From NCBI RefSeq assembly GCF_000219915.2, contig NC_017964.1, positions 2,976,001-3,040,000 of the forward strand: a stretch of 64,000 nucleotides of DNA. Direction: 5' to 3'. The number at the start of each line of letters is the position of its first letter. Position 1 is the first letter of the stretch. Source of the stretch: Advenella kashmirensis WT001 (GTDB taxonomy: Bacteria > Pseudomonadota > Gammaproteobacteria > Burkholderiales > Burkholderiaceae_B). Under the pieces are notes generated by a model. That model did no database searches. It was not told the DNA's origin and saw nothing but the letters and a program-made list of their open reading frames with translations. Made by a program: the position numbers and the translations under genes. Positions 31,388 through 42,291 of this stretch are shown in pieces.

Positions 31388-32561
31388 GCCACTTCGAACA
31401 GCCCTGCCGCGCCCTGGCCGCCACCAATGCACATCGTGACCACCACGTATTTCACTCCCCTGCGCTTGCCCTCGATCAGGGCATGGCCGACCATGCGGGC
31501 GCCAGACACGCCATACGGATGGCCGACAGCAATCGCGCCACCGTTGACATTGAGCCGATCATCGGGAATACCCAGTTTGTCACGGCAATACAGCACCTGG
31601 CAGGCGAAGGCTTCATTCAGTTCCCACAAGCCGATATCGTCAACTTTCAAACCGGCACGCTCAAGCAAACGAGGCACCGCAAAAACCGGACCAATACCCA
31701 TCTCATCGGGTTCGCATCCTGCAACAGCAAATCCGCGGAAAATGCCCATGGGGCTCAGGCCGCGCTGACGCGCCAGTTCGGCGTCCATCAGCACGCAGGC
31801 CGAAGATCCGTCTGAAAACTGGCTGGCGTTGCCGGCCGAGATCACGCCCTTGGGGAAAACCGGCCGAATTTTCGACACGCCTCTAGCGTGGTATCGGGAC
31901 GGATGCCTTCATCTGCAGCAATGGTTACCTCACGACGGGCGATGCCGCCGGTTGCCTTGTCAAAAACGCTCATGACCGTTGTCATGGGCACAATTTCGTC
32001 ATTGAACAGGCCTTCAGCCTGGGCCCGGGCGGCACGCTGCTGGCTGCGGGCGCCATATTCGTCCTGTGCCTCGCGCGAAATGCCATAGCGCTTGGCGACG
32101 GTTTCCGCAGTCTGTAACATGCTCCAGTACAGTTCGGGTTTATGTTGACGTAGCCAGGGGTCCTGGCGCATGAGTGTGTTGGCATCATTTTGCACGCAGG
32201 AAATACTTTCGACGCCGCCGGCCACCAGCACCGGAACCTGGTCAACAATAATGCGCTGTGCCGCCATGGCGATCGCCTGCAACCCCGACGAGCAAAACCG
32301 GTTGACGGTCACACCACCTGCACCGATCGGCAGACCGGCACGCAAGGCAATGGCCCGTGCAATATTGCCGCCGGTCGTGCCTTCAGGCAAGGCCGACCCC
32401 ATGATGACATCTTCCACTTCAGCCACGTCAATACCGGCACGCGCAACGGCATGCGACACCGAATGCGCCCCCAGCGTTGCGCCATAGGTCATATTGAATG
32501 CACCCTTCCAGGACTTTGCCAGTCCGGTACGGGCGGTTGAAACGATTACTGCTTCTCTCAT
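31384..32561 (-). pseudogene. acetyl-CoA acyltransferase (thiolase, PimB-like context), frameshifted
   Basis: This is a 392-residue thiolase after adding one base. It shows the acylated Cys in NRFCSSGLQA near residue 90, NEAFACQ near 320, [11 protein letters not shown] near 350 and [15 protein letters not shown] at the end. The break is at GAGGCGTGTCG near 31880; restoring GCGCTGTCG gives [17 protein letters not shown]. The ATG at 32561 has a GGAGAAG site. The 3' end overlaps the ligase start. It is distinct from the PcaF-like thiolase, so two thiolases of different chain specificity serve this region. Confidence 0.9.
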
Positions 32562-32768
32562 GTCTCTTCTCCAGGGCGGGCACATGACATTGAGCGGCTT
32601 AGCATCAATATCAAGGCCAACCAACGCAAACTTCAATTGTATCGGAACAGAAAATACGCAACCCTACTGGCACCGGCAGACACGAAAAGCATAGCCATAT
32701 TTTGCCTGCCGCGTACCCGTAGATGTCATACCGTTGGCAGGCGATAGCATGCCTGCCGATGTACTGTC

Positions 32769-34852
32769 TTACTTTAGCGCTTCACCACTTTGTGCATGTT
32801 TTTCCAGCAAGGGCGCTGCTTGCCATGCCTTGGGCCGGGCCGAACCGGCACCAAACTGTCCCAATGCCCGCACCACATTGAACAAACCGGCCTGTTGCGC
32901 ATAGTGCATTGGTCCGCCACGATGCAGCGGGAAGCCATAGCCATTCAAATAAACAATGTCGATATCCGACGCGCGCAGGGCAATGCCTTCTTCGAGGATC
33001 TTCGCCCCTTCATTGGCCAGCGCGTAAACACAACGCTCCACAATTTCCTGATCGCTGATTTTGCGCGGCGTAACACCCTTTTCCTGGCGGAAGGTGTCGA
33101 TCAGTTTTTCGACCTCGGGGTCAACCTGCGGCTTGCGATCGCCAGCCACATAACGATACCAGCCCGCACCTGTTTTCTGGCCAAAACGGCCGGCCTCGCA
33201 CAGGCGATCGGCCACGACCTCTTCATATGCTTGCGGATCGGCTTCCTTCTTGCGCTTGCGGATTGCCCAGCCAATGTCCAGTCCGGCCAGATCGCCCACC
33301 CGATAAGGTCCCATTGCAAAACCGAAATTTTCCAGCGCGCGGTCGATCTGCGACGGCGCGGCGCCTGCAGCATTACCTCGTCAGCCGCATCGCGATAGGC
33401 ATACAGCATACGGTTGCCGATAAACCCGTCACACACGCCTGAGACCACCGGTTTCTTGCCGATTTTTTTGCCCATATCGATACACGTGGCCAGCACATCC
33501 TTGGCTGTTTTTGCACCTCGCACGATTTCCAGCAGCTTCATGACATTGGCCGGACTGAAAAAATGCAGTCCGATCACGTCTTGCGGGCGCTTGGTAAACG
33601 AAGCGATCTGGTCAACATCCAGGGTGGACGTATTGGAGGCCAGAATCGCACCGGGTTTGATGACACGATCAAGTTCGCGGAACACGACCTCTTTGACACC
33701 CATGTCTTCAAAGACGGCTTCAATGACCAGGTCGACTTCGCCCAATGCGTCATAAGACAGCGTCGTGCTGAGCAGCTTCATGCGCTCTTCCACCTGCTCT
33801 GCCGTAATCCGCCCTTTTTTCATGGTGTTTTCGTAGTTCTTGCGAATGGTGGCCACGCCGCGCTGCAGCGCTTCTTCCTTCTGCTCAAGCAGAATCACCG
33901 GGATACCGGCATTCAGATAGTTCATGCTGATGCCGCCGCCCATGGTGCCGGCGCCGATCACGCCGACCAGGCCAATCGGACGCAACGGGGTATCGGCCGG
34001 CACATCAGGAATTTTTGTCGCTGCGCGTTCGGCCGCAAACACATGACGAAGCGCCAGTGATTCGGGCGAGGCCATCAATTGCGTAAAGAGATGGCGCTCA
34101 CATGCCAGCCCGTCGTCAAAAGCCATGTGCGTACTGGCCGCCACTGCCTCAACGCAGGCGGCGGGCGCCGGAAAGCGCGCAGAGCCTGCCTTGGCCGCAT
34201 TACGGGCGTTAAGCAACAAGGCGTCAGCATCCGCATCGGCAACCGCCAGATCGCGAATCCGCTTGAGCGGCGCATCGCTGGCCAGACCTTTGGCAAATTC
34301 AATGGCTGCCGCTTGGGGATCTGCGTCAACCACTTTATCAAACAGCGCAGTATCGGCAAGCGTCGCAGCTTTGACGACCTGACCGGACACAATCATGTTC
34401 AGCGCCTTTTCCAGTCCCACGACCCGCGGCAGGCGTTGGGTGCCGCCCGCACCAGGCAGAATGCCAAGCTTGACTTCAGGTAAACCGACTCGGGCCGCGG
34501 CCGCAGCAACGCGATAGTGTGCGCCAAGCGCAAGCTCCAGCCCGCCGCCAAGACACACACCATTGATGGCAGCCACGACAGGCTTGGCCGATTGCTCCAG
34601 TACTTCGATGACCGTGCGCAAAGTGGGTGCCTGCGATGCCTTGGGTGTACCGAATTCGGTCACATCTGCGCCGCCGGAAAAAGCCCTCTCGGATCCACCC
34701 AATACGATAGCCCGGACGGCCGAATTATTGTTGGCGCGATCGACGCCTTCAACAATGGCTTTGCGCAAACCATGCCCCAGGCCGTTGACCGGCGGGTTAT
34801 TGAATGTAATGACGGCAATCCCGTCCTTTTCTTCGTAAAAAGCGTGATCCAT
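32769..34852 (-). pseudogene. fused enoyl-CoA hydratase / 3-hydroxyacyl-CoA dehydrogenase (FadB/PimF-like), frameshifted
   Basis: This is a bifunctional beta-oxidation enzyme of 694 residues after repair. The crotonase domain is at residues 1-190, with the oxyanion loops ERAFSGGADVTEFG and INGVCLGGGLELALGAH. The NAD-binding [12 protein letters not shown] is near residue 298, and the 3HCDH signature region has HFFSPANVMKLLEIV and GFIGNRMLYAY. Two C-terminal dehydrogenase repeats follow. The frame breaks near 33370, where CAGGC needs CAGGGC; then VMLQGAAPSQIDRALENFGF is continuous. It is the first gene of the minus-strand catabolic operon, divergent from the dehydrogenase pair at 35184. Confidence 0.9.
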
Positions 34853-35183
34853 GGCAATGTCTCCTTGTCTGGCCCGATTAGATGCATAGCACGTCGTTAC
34901 TACGCTAGTTTGTTTCGCATAGCAGAACTAACATGCCCCGAGAATTCTTCGATAATACTCCGTGCCACTATTGGGTGTAAAGCGAATTGTCGGCTGAAAG
35001 CAATTCTACTTTTTCTATCGGCCTGTCTTTTCATTTAATGCATTGCTCGCTATAATCAATTCCATAAATCAATTATTCATTCCACCATGCAGAACGAAAA
35101 GAAATCCGACCGTGTAGCAGCCCGTACTGCGACAATGATGGTTTCGCCTCTGCCGCTCAATAACCTGAAAAGGAATTCCATCC
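34853..35183. other. divergent promoter region of the catabolic cluster
   Basis: These 331 bases separate the hydratase/dehydrogenase operon (left) from the dehydrogenase pair (right). It is AT-rich around 35030-35080 (ATAAATCAATTATTCATT). It is a natural place for IclR-type operators, but no clear palindrome was confirmed by eye. Confidence 0.4.
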
Positions 35184-36380
35184 ATGGATATCCGCTACAC
35201 TCCTGAACAACTGGCCTTTCGCGATTCAGTTCGCGCCTTCCTGAAAGAGGCAGTGCCCGCCACTGTCCGCGATAAAACACAACAATGCCTGCCCCTGTCA
35301 AAAGCCGAACGCGAGCAATGGCAACGCAGCCTGTTTGCGCAAGGCTGGGGAGCGCCGTCCTGGGCAGTGGAATTTGGCGGCACCGGCTGGGATGCAGTGC
35401 AACGCCATATTTTCGAAGAAGAATGTGCCGCTTTCGGCGCACCCGAGCAATTGCCTTTTGGCCTGAAAATGGTCGCGCCGGTCATTCAGAGATACGGCAG
35501 CAAAGAACAGCAGGAGCGCTTCCTGCCTCGCATTCTGTCCGGCCAGGACTGGTGGTGCCAGGGCTATTCGGAACCGGGCGCCGGCTCCGACCTGGCATCG
35601 CTGAAAACAACAGCCGTGCGCGATGGCGACGACTATATCGTCAACGGCCAGAAAACATGGACCACGCTAGCGCAGCACGCCGACTGGATTTTTTGCCTGG
35701 TGCGCACTAATCCTGAGGTGCGCAAGCAGGAAGGCATTTCATTCCTGTTGATCGATATGAAAACGCCGGGTATTACTGTGCGCCCCATCATCATGCTGGA
35801 CGATGGCCATGAGGTTAATGAGGTTTGGCTGGAGAATGTGCGCGTTCCCGCTGCCAACCTGATCGGCGAAGAAAACAAAGGCTGGACATACGCGAAATTC
35901 CTGCTTGGCCACGAAAGAACCAACATTGCCCGCGTGGGCCGCTCCAAGGCAGCGCTACAACTGGTCAAAGAGGCTGCCGCCAGGCAAACCGGCAATGATG
36001 GCCTGCCGCTATTGCAGGATGCGCGATTCCGCGATCGCCTGGCGCAGGTCGAAATGGATCTGATGGCGCTTGAAATCACCAATCTGAAACTGATTTCGCA
36101 GGAAGGCAGCAGCCATGCCCCAGGGCCGGAAGCCTCCATCCTTAAAGTAAAGGGCTCGGAGATCCAACAGGCAATTACCGCGCTGGCCTCACAGGTCGCC
36201 GGCCCGTATGCGGCGGCCCATATTTTACCGGACGATCAGGTGCACGAACTATCTTCAGCCTTCCCGCAGGCCCAGGAGCACATGACGGCGCAATATTTCA
36301 ATTATCGAAAAACCACCATCTACGGTGGATCCAACGAAGTGCAGAAAGGCATTATCTGCAGGATGATTCTGGGGCTGTAA
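35184..36380 (+). CDS. acyl-CoA dehydrogenase, PimC-like large subunit
   Basis: This 398-residue FAD enzyme catalyses alpha-beta desaturation of an acyl-CoA. The N-terminus MDIRYTPEQLAFRDSVRAFL is typical. The flavin/substrate segment reads WWCQGYSEPGAGSDLASLKT near residue 120, and the C-terminal KTTIYGGSNEVQKGII near 375 is the adenine-binding region. It closely recalls the large subunit of pimeloyl-CoA dehydrogenase, and the next gene resembles the small subunit. The identity is motif recall plus context, not alignment. Its neighbour starts 54 bases downstream. Confidence 0.88.
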   Translation: MDIRYTPEQLAFRDSVRAFLKEAVPATVRDKTQQCLPLSKAEREQWQRSLFAQGWGAPSWAVEFGGTGWDAVQRHIFEEECAAFGAPEQLPFGLKMVAPVIQRYGSKEQQERFLPRILSGQDWWCQGYSEPGAGSDLASLKTTAVRDGDDYIVNGQKTWTTLAQHADWIFCLVRTNPEVRKQEGISFLLIDMKTPGITVRPIIMLDDGHEVNEVWLENVRVPAANLIGEENKGWTYAKFLLGHERTNIARVGRSKAALQLVKEAAARQTGNDGLPLLQDARFRDRLAQVEMDLMALEITNLKLISQEGSSHAPGPEASILKVKGSEIQQAITALASQVAGPYAAAHILPDDQVHELSSAFPQAQEHMTAQYFNYRKTTIYGGSNEVQKGIICRMILGL

Positions 36381-36434
36381 ACCACCCGCCATCCCTTCCC
36401 GATACCGAACAAAATACGCTACGGAGCCATCCAC

Positions 36435-37597
36435 ATGGACTTTACCTTTACCGAAGAACAACTTGCCCTGCAAGATACGCTTACCCGCTTTATCGACAAA
36501 GACTATACCTTTGAACAGCGCCGCAAAAATCTTGCCGCCAATCAACATATGAGCCAGGGCACCTGGGCAGCGTTTGCAGAACTGGGCATTCTGGCCCTGC
36601 CCTTTGCCGAAGAAGACGGCGGCCTGCAAGGCACACCGCTGGATACCTATCTGGTCATGCGCTCGCTCGCCAAAGGACTGATTCTTGAACCGTACATCAG
36701 CACCGTGGTTCTGTCGGGCACGTTTTTGCAGCAGCACGCCACGGCGCAGCAGCGCAGCGTACTGATTGCCGCAATTGCAGACGGCTCGGCCCGCTTTGCC
36801 TTTGCTCACTACGATGTCCAGTCACGCTATCAGGAATCGCGTATCCATACCCAGCTGTCAACAAGGAGGGCAACTGGATACTGAATGGCCACAAGGCCAT
36901 GGTGGTTGACGCGCCAGTGTGCGATCACTGGCTGATCACCGCCAGGACCGCCGGACAGGAAAACGACAGCCACGGCCTGTCGGTCTTTCTGGTCAAGGCA
37001 GACCATCCTGGCATTACGGTCAAATCGTATCGGTTGCACGACGGCCATCTGGCAGCCGATCTGGTAATCGAAAACGCCGAGCTGCCGCCAGAGGCGCTGA
37101 TCGGCGACGCAGACACGGCCTACCCTGCCATCATGCAAGCGCTGGCAGCTACCAATGCTGCATTGGCCGCCGAAGCCGCCGGCCTGATCCAGGCATTGAA
37201 TGATGCAACCCTGGAGTATTTGAAAACCAGAAAACAGTTTGGCGTAGCCATTGGCACCTTTCAAGCCTTGCAGCACCGCATGGCCGATATGGCTATCGCG
37301 GCAGAACAGGCCACTTCCATGGCGCTGCTGGCAGCCATCAGCCAGGCTGGCGACGACCCGCAGGACCGCATCATCAAAGGCGCAGCGGCAAGAGTGCTGC
37401 TGGCAAAACTGTCGCGCCATGTCGGCGAAGAAGCTGTGCAACTGCATGGCGGCATGGGCGTCACAGACGAACTGGTCGTGCCTCATTACTTCAAACGGGT
37501 CACTGTGCTAAATAGCCAGTATGGCGATGCAGACTTTCATTTGCAGCGATATAGTGATAGCTTGCTAACGCAACAGAACAACCAGAGCCCCGCTTGA
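36435..37597 (+). pseudogene. acyl-CoA dehydrogenase, PimD-like small subunit, frameshifted
   Basis: This is 387 residues after repair. The N-terminus MDFTFTEEQLALQDTLTRFI, ALPFAEEDGGLQGTPLDTYL and EPYISTVVLSGTFL are typical of the smaller partner in pimeloyl-CoA dehydrogenases. The C-terminal half includes RKQFGVAIGTFQALQHRMAD and AVQLHGGMGVTDE. The frame changes near 36853 (CAGCTGTC needs CAGGCTGTC), giving AVNKEGNWILNGHKAMVV. It probably forms a heteromer with the upstream dehydrogenase. The thioesterase starts 15 bases after its stop. Confidence 0.87.
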
Positions 37598-37612
37598 GGA
37601 AACACCCGTATC

Positions 37613-38032
37613 ATGATTGACCAGACTATTCCAGAACACTACTACCTGCTGAACCGGTACAGCACCTTTTCGGATCTGACCGGGCCGTTTTATGAAAAAA
37701 GAGTGAATGACCGCCACGTGGGCATTGGCGTGCGAGTCAAGGCAACGCACCTGAACAAGGTAGGCGTCGCGCACGGCGGTCTGATCATGACCGTTGCTGA
37801 CAATGCCTTTGGCGATGCCATTCTTAACGCGCACAATGAGCCGGTGGCTTTCGTGACCATGTCACTGACCTGTGAATTCATGTCGCCGGTGCGTGAAGGC
37901 GACTGGCTGGAAGCAACGGTGGATATTCAACGCAAAGGGAAACGAGTGGTTTTTGCCAACTGTGATATGCGTGTGGGTGACAAGAAAGTGGCTTTTGCCA
38001 CTGCCCTGTTTTCCATGATCGACAAGAAATAA
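37613..38032 (+). CDS. PaaI-type hotdog acyl-CoA thioesterase
   Basis: This 139-residue hotdog-fold protein has the PaaI/HGG motif (VGVAHGGLIMTVADNAFG near residue 45), in which the Asp/Asn pair and HGG loop form the active site. A second strand reads VTMSLTCEFMSPVREGDWLE. In a catabolic operon such enzymes free CoA from dead-end acyl-CoAs. It is third in the rightward unit after the two dehydrogenases. Confidence 0.88.
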   Translation: MIDQTIPEHYYLLNRYSTFSDLTGPFYEKRVNDRHVGIGVRVKATHLNKVGVAHGGLIMTVADNAFGDAILNAHNEPVAFVTMSLTCEFMSPVREGDWLEATVDIQRKGKRVVFANCDMRVGDKKVAFATALFSMIDKK

Positions 38033-38109
38033 TCAGCACGAACGGCCGACGGGTAAACCTGCCGGTCGTTGCGCCACGGGCCTGCCAACAAGCCGGCGCA
38101 ATGGGCCGA

Positions 38110-38931
38110 TCACGCGGGCTGACCAACCGTCTCCTTGAGTTTGCTGACCACTGCCAGCAATTTGGGGCGCGCCTCTTCAAGCAGATATTGCTCGGATAAA
38201 TTGAAGGACGGCCCGCCGCAACTGATCGACATAATCGGAAACTGTCGCCCCAGATTCAAGCCAACTGCAATGGCGTTCACATCTTTTTGCCAGTCGCCAA
38301 ACGAACAGGTGCATCCCAGCCGCTCGTAATCTGCCAGCGATGAAGCGATACCGCTCATTAACGCATCACTGGCCAGCTCATCAAGTTCGCGTACCCGGCC
38401 GAATATCTCCTCACGCTCCTGCAGCGGAATTTCGGCCAGATACGCCCGGCCCATGGCCGTGGAAACAATCGGAATACGGGCACCCACGTCCATGCTGAGC
38501 GTTAGCGCTGACCGGCTGCGGCAATTTTCCAGATACAACATCGACAATCGATCGCGCGTTCCCAGCGTAACCATGCCCTGGGTTTCGTCGGCCAGTGCCT
38601 GCATAAGCGGTCGGGCAACCTGGCGGATATCCAGTTTGGCCAGCAAGCCCACGCCCAGAGAGAGTGTCGCCATTCCCAGTTGATATTTACTGCTCTCTTC
38701 GTCATGCGTCAGATAACCCAATCTGGTCAGCGTATAGGTAATACGTGACACCGTTGACTTGGGCAGCTTGCAACGCTGCGCAATTTCCTGATTGCCCAGC
38801 ACTTTATTACCGGAGCGAAAGCAAGCCAGTACATCCAGGCCGCGGGCGATCGCCGTGATGAAATGCCGATCGTCCTCATACTCGCTGGCCAAAGGGGGTT
38901 TGTTGAGGGTTTTCCGAATATCAGATGTCAT
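38110..38931 (-). CDS. IclR-family transcriptional regulator
   Basis: This is about 273 residues. An N-terminal winged HTH (residues about 20-80: AIARGLDVLACFRSGNK, then LGNQEIAQRCKLPKSTVSRI) is followed by the IclR effector domain (GTRDRLSMLYLENC, PIVSTAMGRAYLAE and a C-terminal ISCGGPSFNLSEQ). This is the PcaR/PobR-like shape, whose members sense aromatic or dicarboxylic acids. It sits between the two catabolic operons and is their most likely regulator (inference). The ATG at 38931 is preferred; an ATG at 39018 would add 29 atypical residues. Confidence 0.9.
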   Translation of the reverse strand: MTSDIRKTLNKPPLASEYEDDRHFITAIARGLDVLACFRSGNKVLGNQEIAQRCKLPKSTVSRITYTLTRLGYLTHDEESSKYQLGMATLSLGVGLLAKLDIRQVARPLMQALADETQGMVTLGTRDRLSMLYLENCRSRSALTLSMDVGARIPIVSTAMGRAYLAEIPLQEREEIFGRVRELDELASDALMSGIASSLADYERLGCTCSFGDWQKDVNAIAVGLNLGRQFPIMSISCGGPSFNLSEQYLLEEARPKLLAVVSKLKETVGQPA

Positions 38932-39302
38932 AAATAAATTCGCAGGAATAATTCCAATGTGCAGAATACAGTAGAGAATCGCATCGCGCGGCATATCATG
39001 CCTTTCGCATTTGCTCAATAGTATAATAATACCCGTTTTATACTATGTTTAAAAAGAAAATTCCATTGCTCATGGGTCCAGAGTAGTCTATGATAAAGTG
39101 CTAATGGTTAGCACCTGATTATAGAACATGTACCGCATTGCAGAATTTTGTTTCGATTTTTATGTAAGCTGCCCGGTTACTGCAAGGTGCTATCCAGCGG
39201 CTGCGCCGACCTGCCCTGTCGGCCTCTTTCGTCTGCGGCATGCACCTGCATCCGTTCGCTGCCAATATTGCATATGATATTTTTCTGACTGAGGTTGTAT
39301 TT
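38932..39302. other. divergent region iclR / nitronate monooxygenase
   Basis: About 370 bases with no gene. It is AT-rich near 39015-39060, with TAGTATAATAATA and TATACTATG as possible -10 elements facing both ways. No operator was confirmed. Confidence 0.4.
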
Positions 39303-40271
39303 ATGGCTCATCCTGTCGTACAAAAATTGCGCGCTCAAATGTCGCTTCCCGTGATTTGCTCACCCATGTTTATTGTGTCCAATCCGGACATGGTCATCGA
39401 GCAATGCAAAAGCGGACTGATCGGATCATTCCCGGCCCTCAATGCCCGTCCGGCATCACTGCTTGATGACTGGCTGGCCCGGATTACCAGCACGCTGGAT
39501 GATGAACGCAACCGGCACCCGGAGCAGAAAATTGCCCCATTCGCCGTCAATCAGATTATCCATACCTCCAACGACAGGCTTGATCACGACATGCAGGCCT
39601 GCGAGAAATACAAGGTTCCAGTCATCATTACCAGCCTGCGCGCGCCCACCGACGTTGCTGCGGCAGTCCATCGCTGGGGCGGGCTGGTCTTTCATGACGT
39701 CACAACCATCCGCCATGCCGAGAAGGCGCTGGAAGCCGGCGTGGATGGGCTGATTCTGGTGGCCGCCGGTGCAGGCGGACATGCCGGTACGCTGAGTCCG
39801 TTCGCACTGGTCTCGGAAGTGCGTAAATTCTACGACGGCCCGATTATTCTTTCCGGCTCAATCACCAGCGGCGATGCCATTCTGGCAGCCCAGGCCATGG
39901 GTGCCGATTTTGCGTATATCGGCACGCGCTTTATTGCCAGCCAGGAAGCAAACGCCGACCCGCGCTACAAGCAAATGATCGTCGAGGCAGCCGCCAAGGA
40001 CATATTGTATACGCCATTTTTCACGGGTATCCCCGGCAATTACCTGACGCCGAGCATTACAGCGTCGGGCCTGGATCCGGACAATCTGCAAGAGCAGGAA
40101 AAATCATCGACCAACTTTGGCTCGACCCGCGTCAAGGCGTGGAAAGATGTCTGGGGCGCGGGCCAGGGCGTAGGTACGATCGATTCAATCGATCCGGTAG
40201 CCACGATCGCCCAGCGCATGCAACAGGAATACCAGACTGCGCGCCAGCGCCTTGCCAGCGAGAACGCCTGA
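39303..40271 (+). CDS. nitronate monooxygenase / 2-nitropropane dioxygenase-like FMN protein
   Basis: This 322-residue TIM-barrel FMN enzyme of the NMO family has MSLPVICSPMFIVSNPDMVI at the N-terminus. AAGAGGHAGTLSPFALVSEV is near residue 160, GPIILSGSITSGDAILAAQA near 180, and GADFAYIGTRFIASQEA near 200 forms the phosphate site. NMOs oxidise alkyl nitronates, but many members beside beta-oxidation genes have other, unknown roles. The stop overlaps the next start as TGATG, so it is coupled to the enoyl-CoA hydratase. The ATG at 39303 matches the family start. Confidence 0.88.
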   Translation: MAHPVVQKLRAQMSLPVICSPMFIVSNPDMVIEQCKSGLIGSFPALNARPASLLDDWLARITSTLDDERNRHPEQKIAPFAVNQIIHTSNDRLDHDMQACEKYKVPVIITSLRAPTDVAAAVHRWGGLVFHDVTTIRHAEKALEAGVDGLILVAAGAGGHAGTLSPFALVSEVRKFYDGPIILSGSITSGDAILAAQAMGADFAYIGTRFIASQEANADPRYKQMIVEAAAKDILYTPFFTGIPGNYLTPSITASGLDPDNLQEQEKSSTNFGSTRVKAWKDVWGAGQGVGTIDSIDPVATIAQRMQQEYQTARQRLASENA

Positions 40272-41022
40272 TGAACGACACAACAACCACGCCCACTCTC
40301 CTTTCCAATGTTAGCGAACGGGTGCTGACGCTGACGATCAACAGGCCGGCACAGAAAAACGCGCTCGATAGCGCCACCTATGCGGCGCTCACAGCAGCAC
40401 TGGCGCAGGCCACCGCAAGAGAAGACCTGAACGCCATCGTGCTGACAGGAGCCGGCGGCTATTTCACGGCGGGAAACGATGTGCGTGATTTTGTCAACGC
40501 ACCTGAAGGCGCCAGCCGGGCCTGACATTTCTCAAAACCATCAGCAAGGTCAACATTCCCATCATCGCCGCCCTCGAAGGCGGCGCCATCGGCATTGGCG
40601 TCACAATGTTGCTGCATTGTGACTTTGTGATTGCCGGCACCGGCACCCAGTTTCGCATTCCCTTCGTGCCGTTGGGCCTGTGCCCTGAAGGCGCGTCCAG
40701 CCTGTTGCTTGCCCGTTATGTCGGGATCCGCAAGGCCAACGAATGGCTCTATCGCGGCACACCCTTTACGGCTGAAGAAGCCCAGCAGGCAGGTCTTATC
40801 AATCGCGTGGTCGTTGCAGGTCAGGCCGAAAGCGCCGCCCAGGAACTGGCCCGCGAAATGGCCGGCCAGTCCAGGCTTGCCCTGACCAGCACCAAAGCGC
40901 TATTGCAGCGTGCCGCGGCCCAGGACGTTGCCGCAACGCTGGATGCCGAAAGAGAACGCTTTGCGCAATGCCTGGTATCGCCCGAAGCAAAGACGGCATT
41001 CAGCCGCTTTCTGGCAAAATAA
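40271..41022 (+). pseudogene. enoyl-CoA hydratase/isomerase, frameshifted
   Basis: This is a 250-residue crotonase-fold enzyme after repair. It shows LTINRPAQKNALDSATYAAL, the oxyanion loop GGYFTAGNDVRDF, and EGGAIGIGVTMLLHCDFVIA in the second frame. PFVPLGLCPEGASSLLLAR follows, in which Glu is the usual catalytic position. The break is at GCCAGCCGGGCC near 40516; adding C gives ASPGLTFLKT. It is translationally coupled to the preceding NMO gene and followed after 32 bases by an acyl-CoA dehydrogenase. Confidence 0.88.
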
Positions 41023-41054
41023 CGCACTCATTTTTATAAGGATTAATCACAATC

Positions 41055-42207
41055 ATGATACGTGATCAGGAAACCCAGACCCTTCTTGAAGAAGCGTTCG
41101 CCGCTTCGTTAGCGAAGTCCTTGTCCCCGCCGAAGAAGAAGTTGCCGAAACCGACGAAATCCCGCAGCGGATCCGGGATCAGATGAAAGAGCTGGGTCTG
41201 TTTGGCCTGGCTTTGCCCGAAGAATACGGCGGTCTGGGTCTGACTATGGAAGAGGAAGCACGCATTGCGATGGAATTGGGTCGCACTTCCCCTGCGTTTC
41301 GTTCCTACATCGGCACCAACAATGGCATCGGCTCCTCGGGCATCGTGATCGACGGCACACCGGAACAAAAAGAAAAATATCTGCCACGCCTGGCCAGCGG
41401 CGACCTGATCGGTTCGTTTGCCCTGACTGAACCGGAAGCCGGTTCCGATGCCGGATCCTTGCGTACAACGGCCGTACGCGATGGCGATCATTACATCATT
41501 AATGGCACCAAGCGGTTCATTACCAACGCACCGCATGCCGGCATTTTTACCGTCATGGCGCGCAGCAATCCCGACATCAAAGGCGCTTCGGGTATTTCAG
41601 CGTTCATTGTCGAGGCCGGCACCCCTGGCCTCACATTGGGCAAGCGTGATAAAAAAATGGGCCAGAAAGGTGCGCACACGAGCGATGTGATTTTTGATAA
41701 CTGCCGCATACCGGCAAGCCAGTTGATCGGCGGCAAGGAAGGCGTGGGCTTTAAGACTGCCATGAAAGTGCTGGATAAGGCCGCCTGCATATTTCCGCTG
41801 TCGCCATCGGCGCGGCCAAACGCATGCTGGCCGATGCACTGGCGTTTGCCAAGGACCGCAAGCAATTCGGGCATCCTCTAGTTGATTTTCAATTGATTCA
41901 GGGTATGCTTGCAGATAGCAAAACGGATATTTACGCCGCCGAATGCATGTTGCTTGATGCAGCACGCCGTCGCGACAGCGGAGAAAGCGTATCTGCGCTG
42001 GCCTCCTGCGTGAAATATTTTGCTACTGAAATGTGCTGTCGTGTTGCCGACCGAGCCGTGCAGATCCATGGCGGATCGGGTTATATTTCCGAATACGCGA
42101 TCGAACGTTTCTATCGCGACGTACGCCTGTTCCGTCTATACGAAGGCACATCACAAATTCAGCAAATTATTATTGCAAAGGATCTGATTAAAGAAGGTAA
42201 TATCTGA
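41055..42207 (+). pseudogene. acyl-CoA dehydrogenase, two frameshifts
   Basis: This is 384 residues after adding two bases. Break one is near 41099 (TTCGCCGC needs TTCGCCCGC), joining MIRDQETQTLLEEAF to ARFVSEVLVPAEEEV. Break two is near 41795 (AAGGCCGCC needs AAGGGCCGCC), joining FKTAMKVLDK to GRLHISAVAIGAAKRM. Family marks are GSFALTEPEAGSDAGSLRT near residue 130, GTKRFITNAPHAGIF near 155, and a C-terminal IHGGSGYISEYAIERFYRD with RLYEGTSQIQQ. It is third in the operon with NMO, hydratase and Bug genes. Confidence 0.9.
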
Positions 42208-42291
42208 CTTGTAAGGTCCTGCAGTAACCAGATCAAACACTCAGACGAGCCATCCGCAATTATCCGCATTACTAAAAAACAGGAGACAAGT

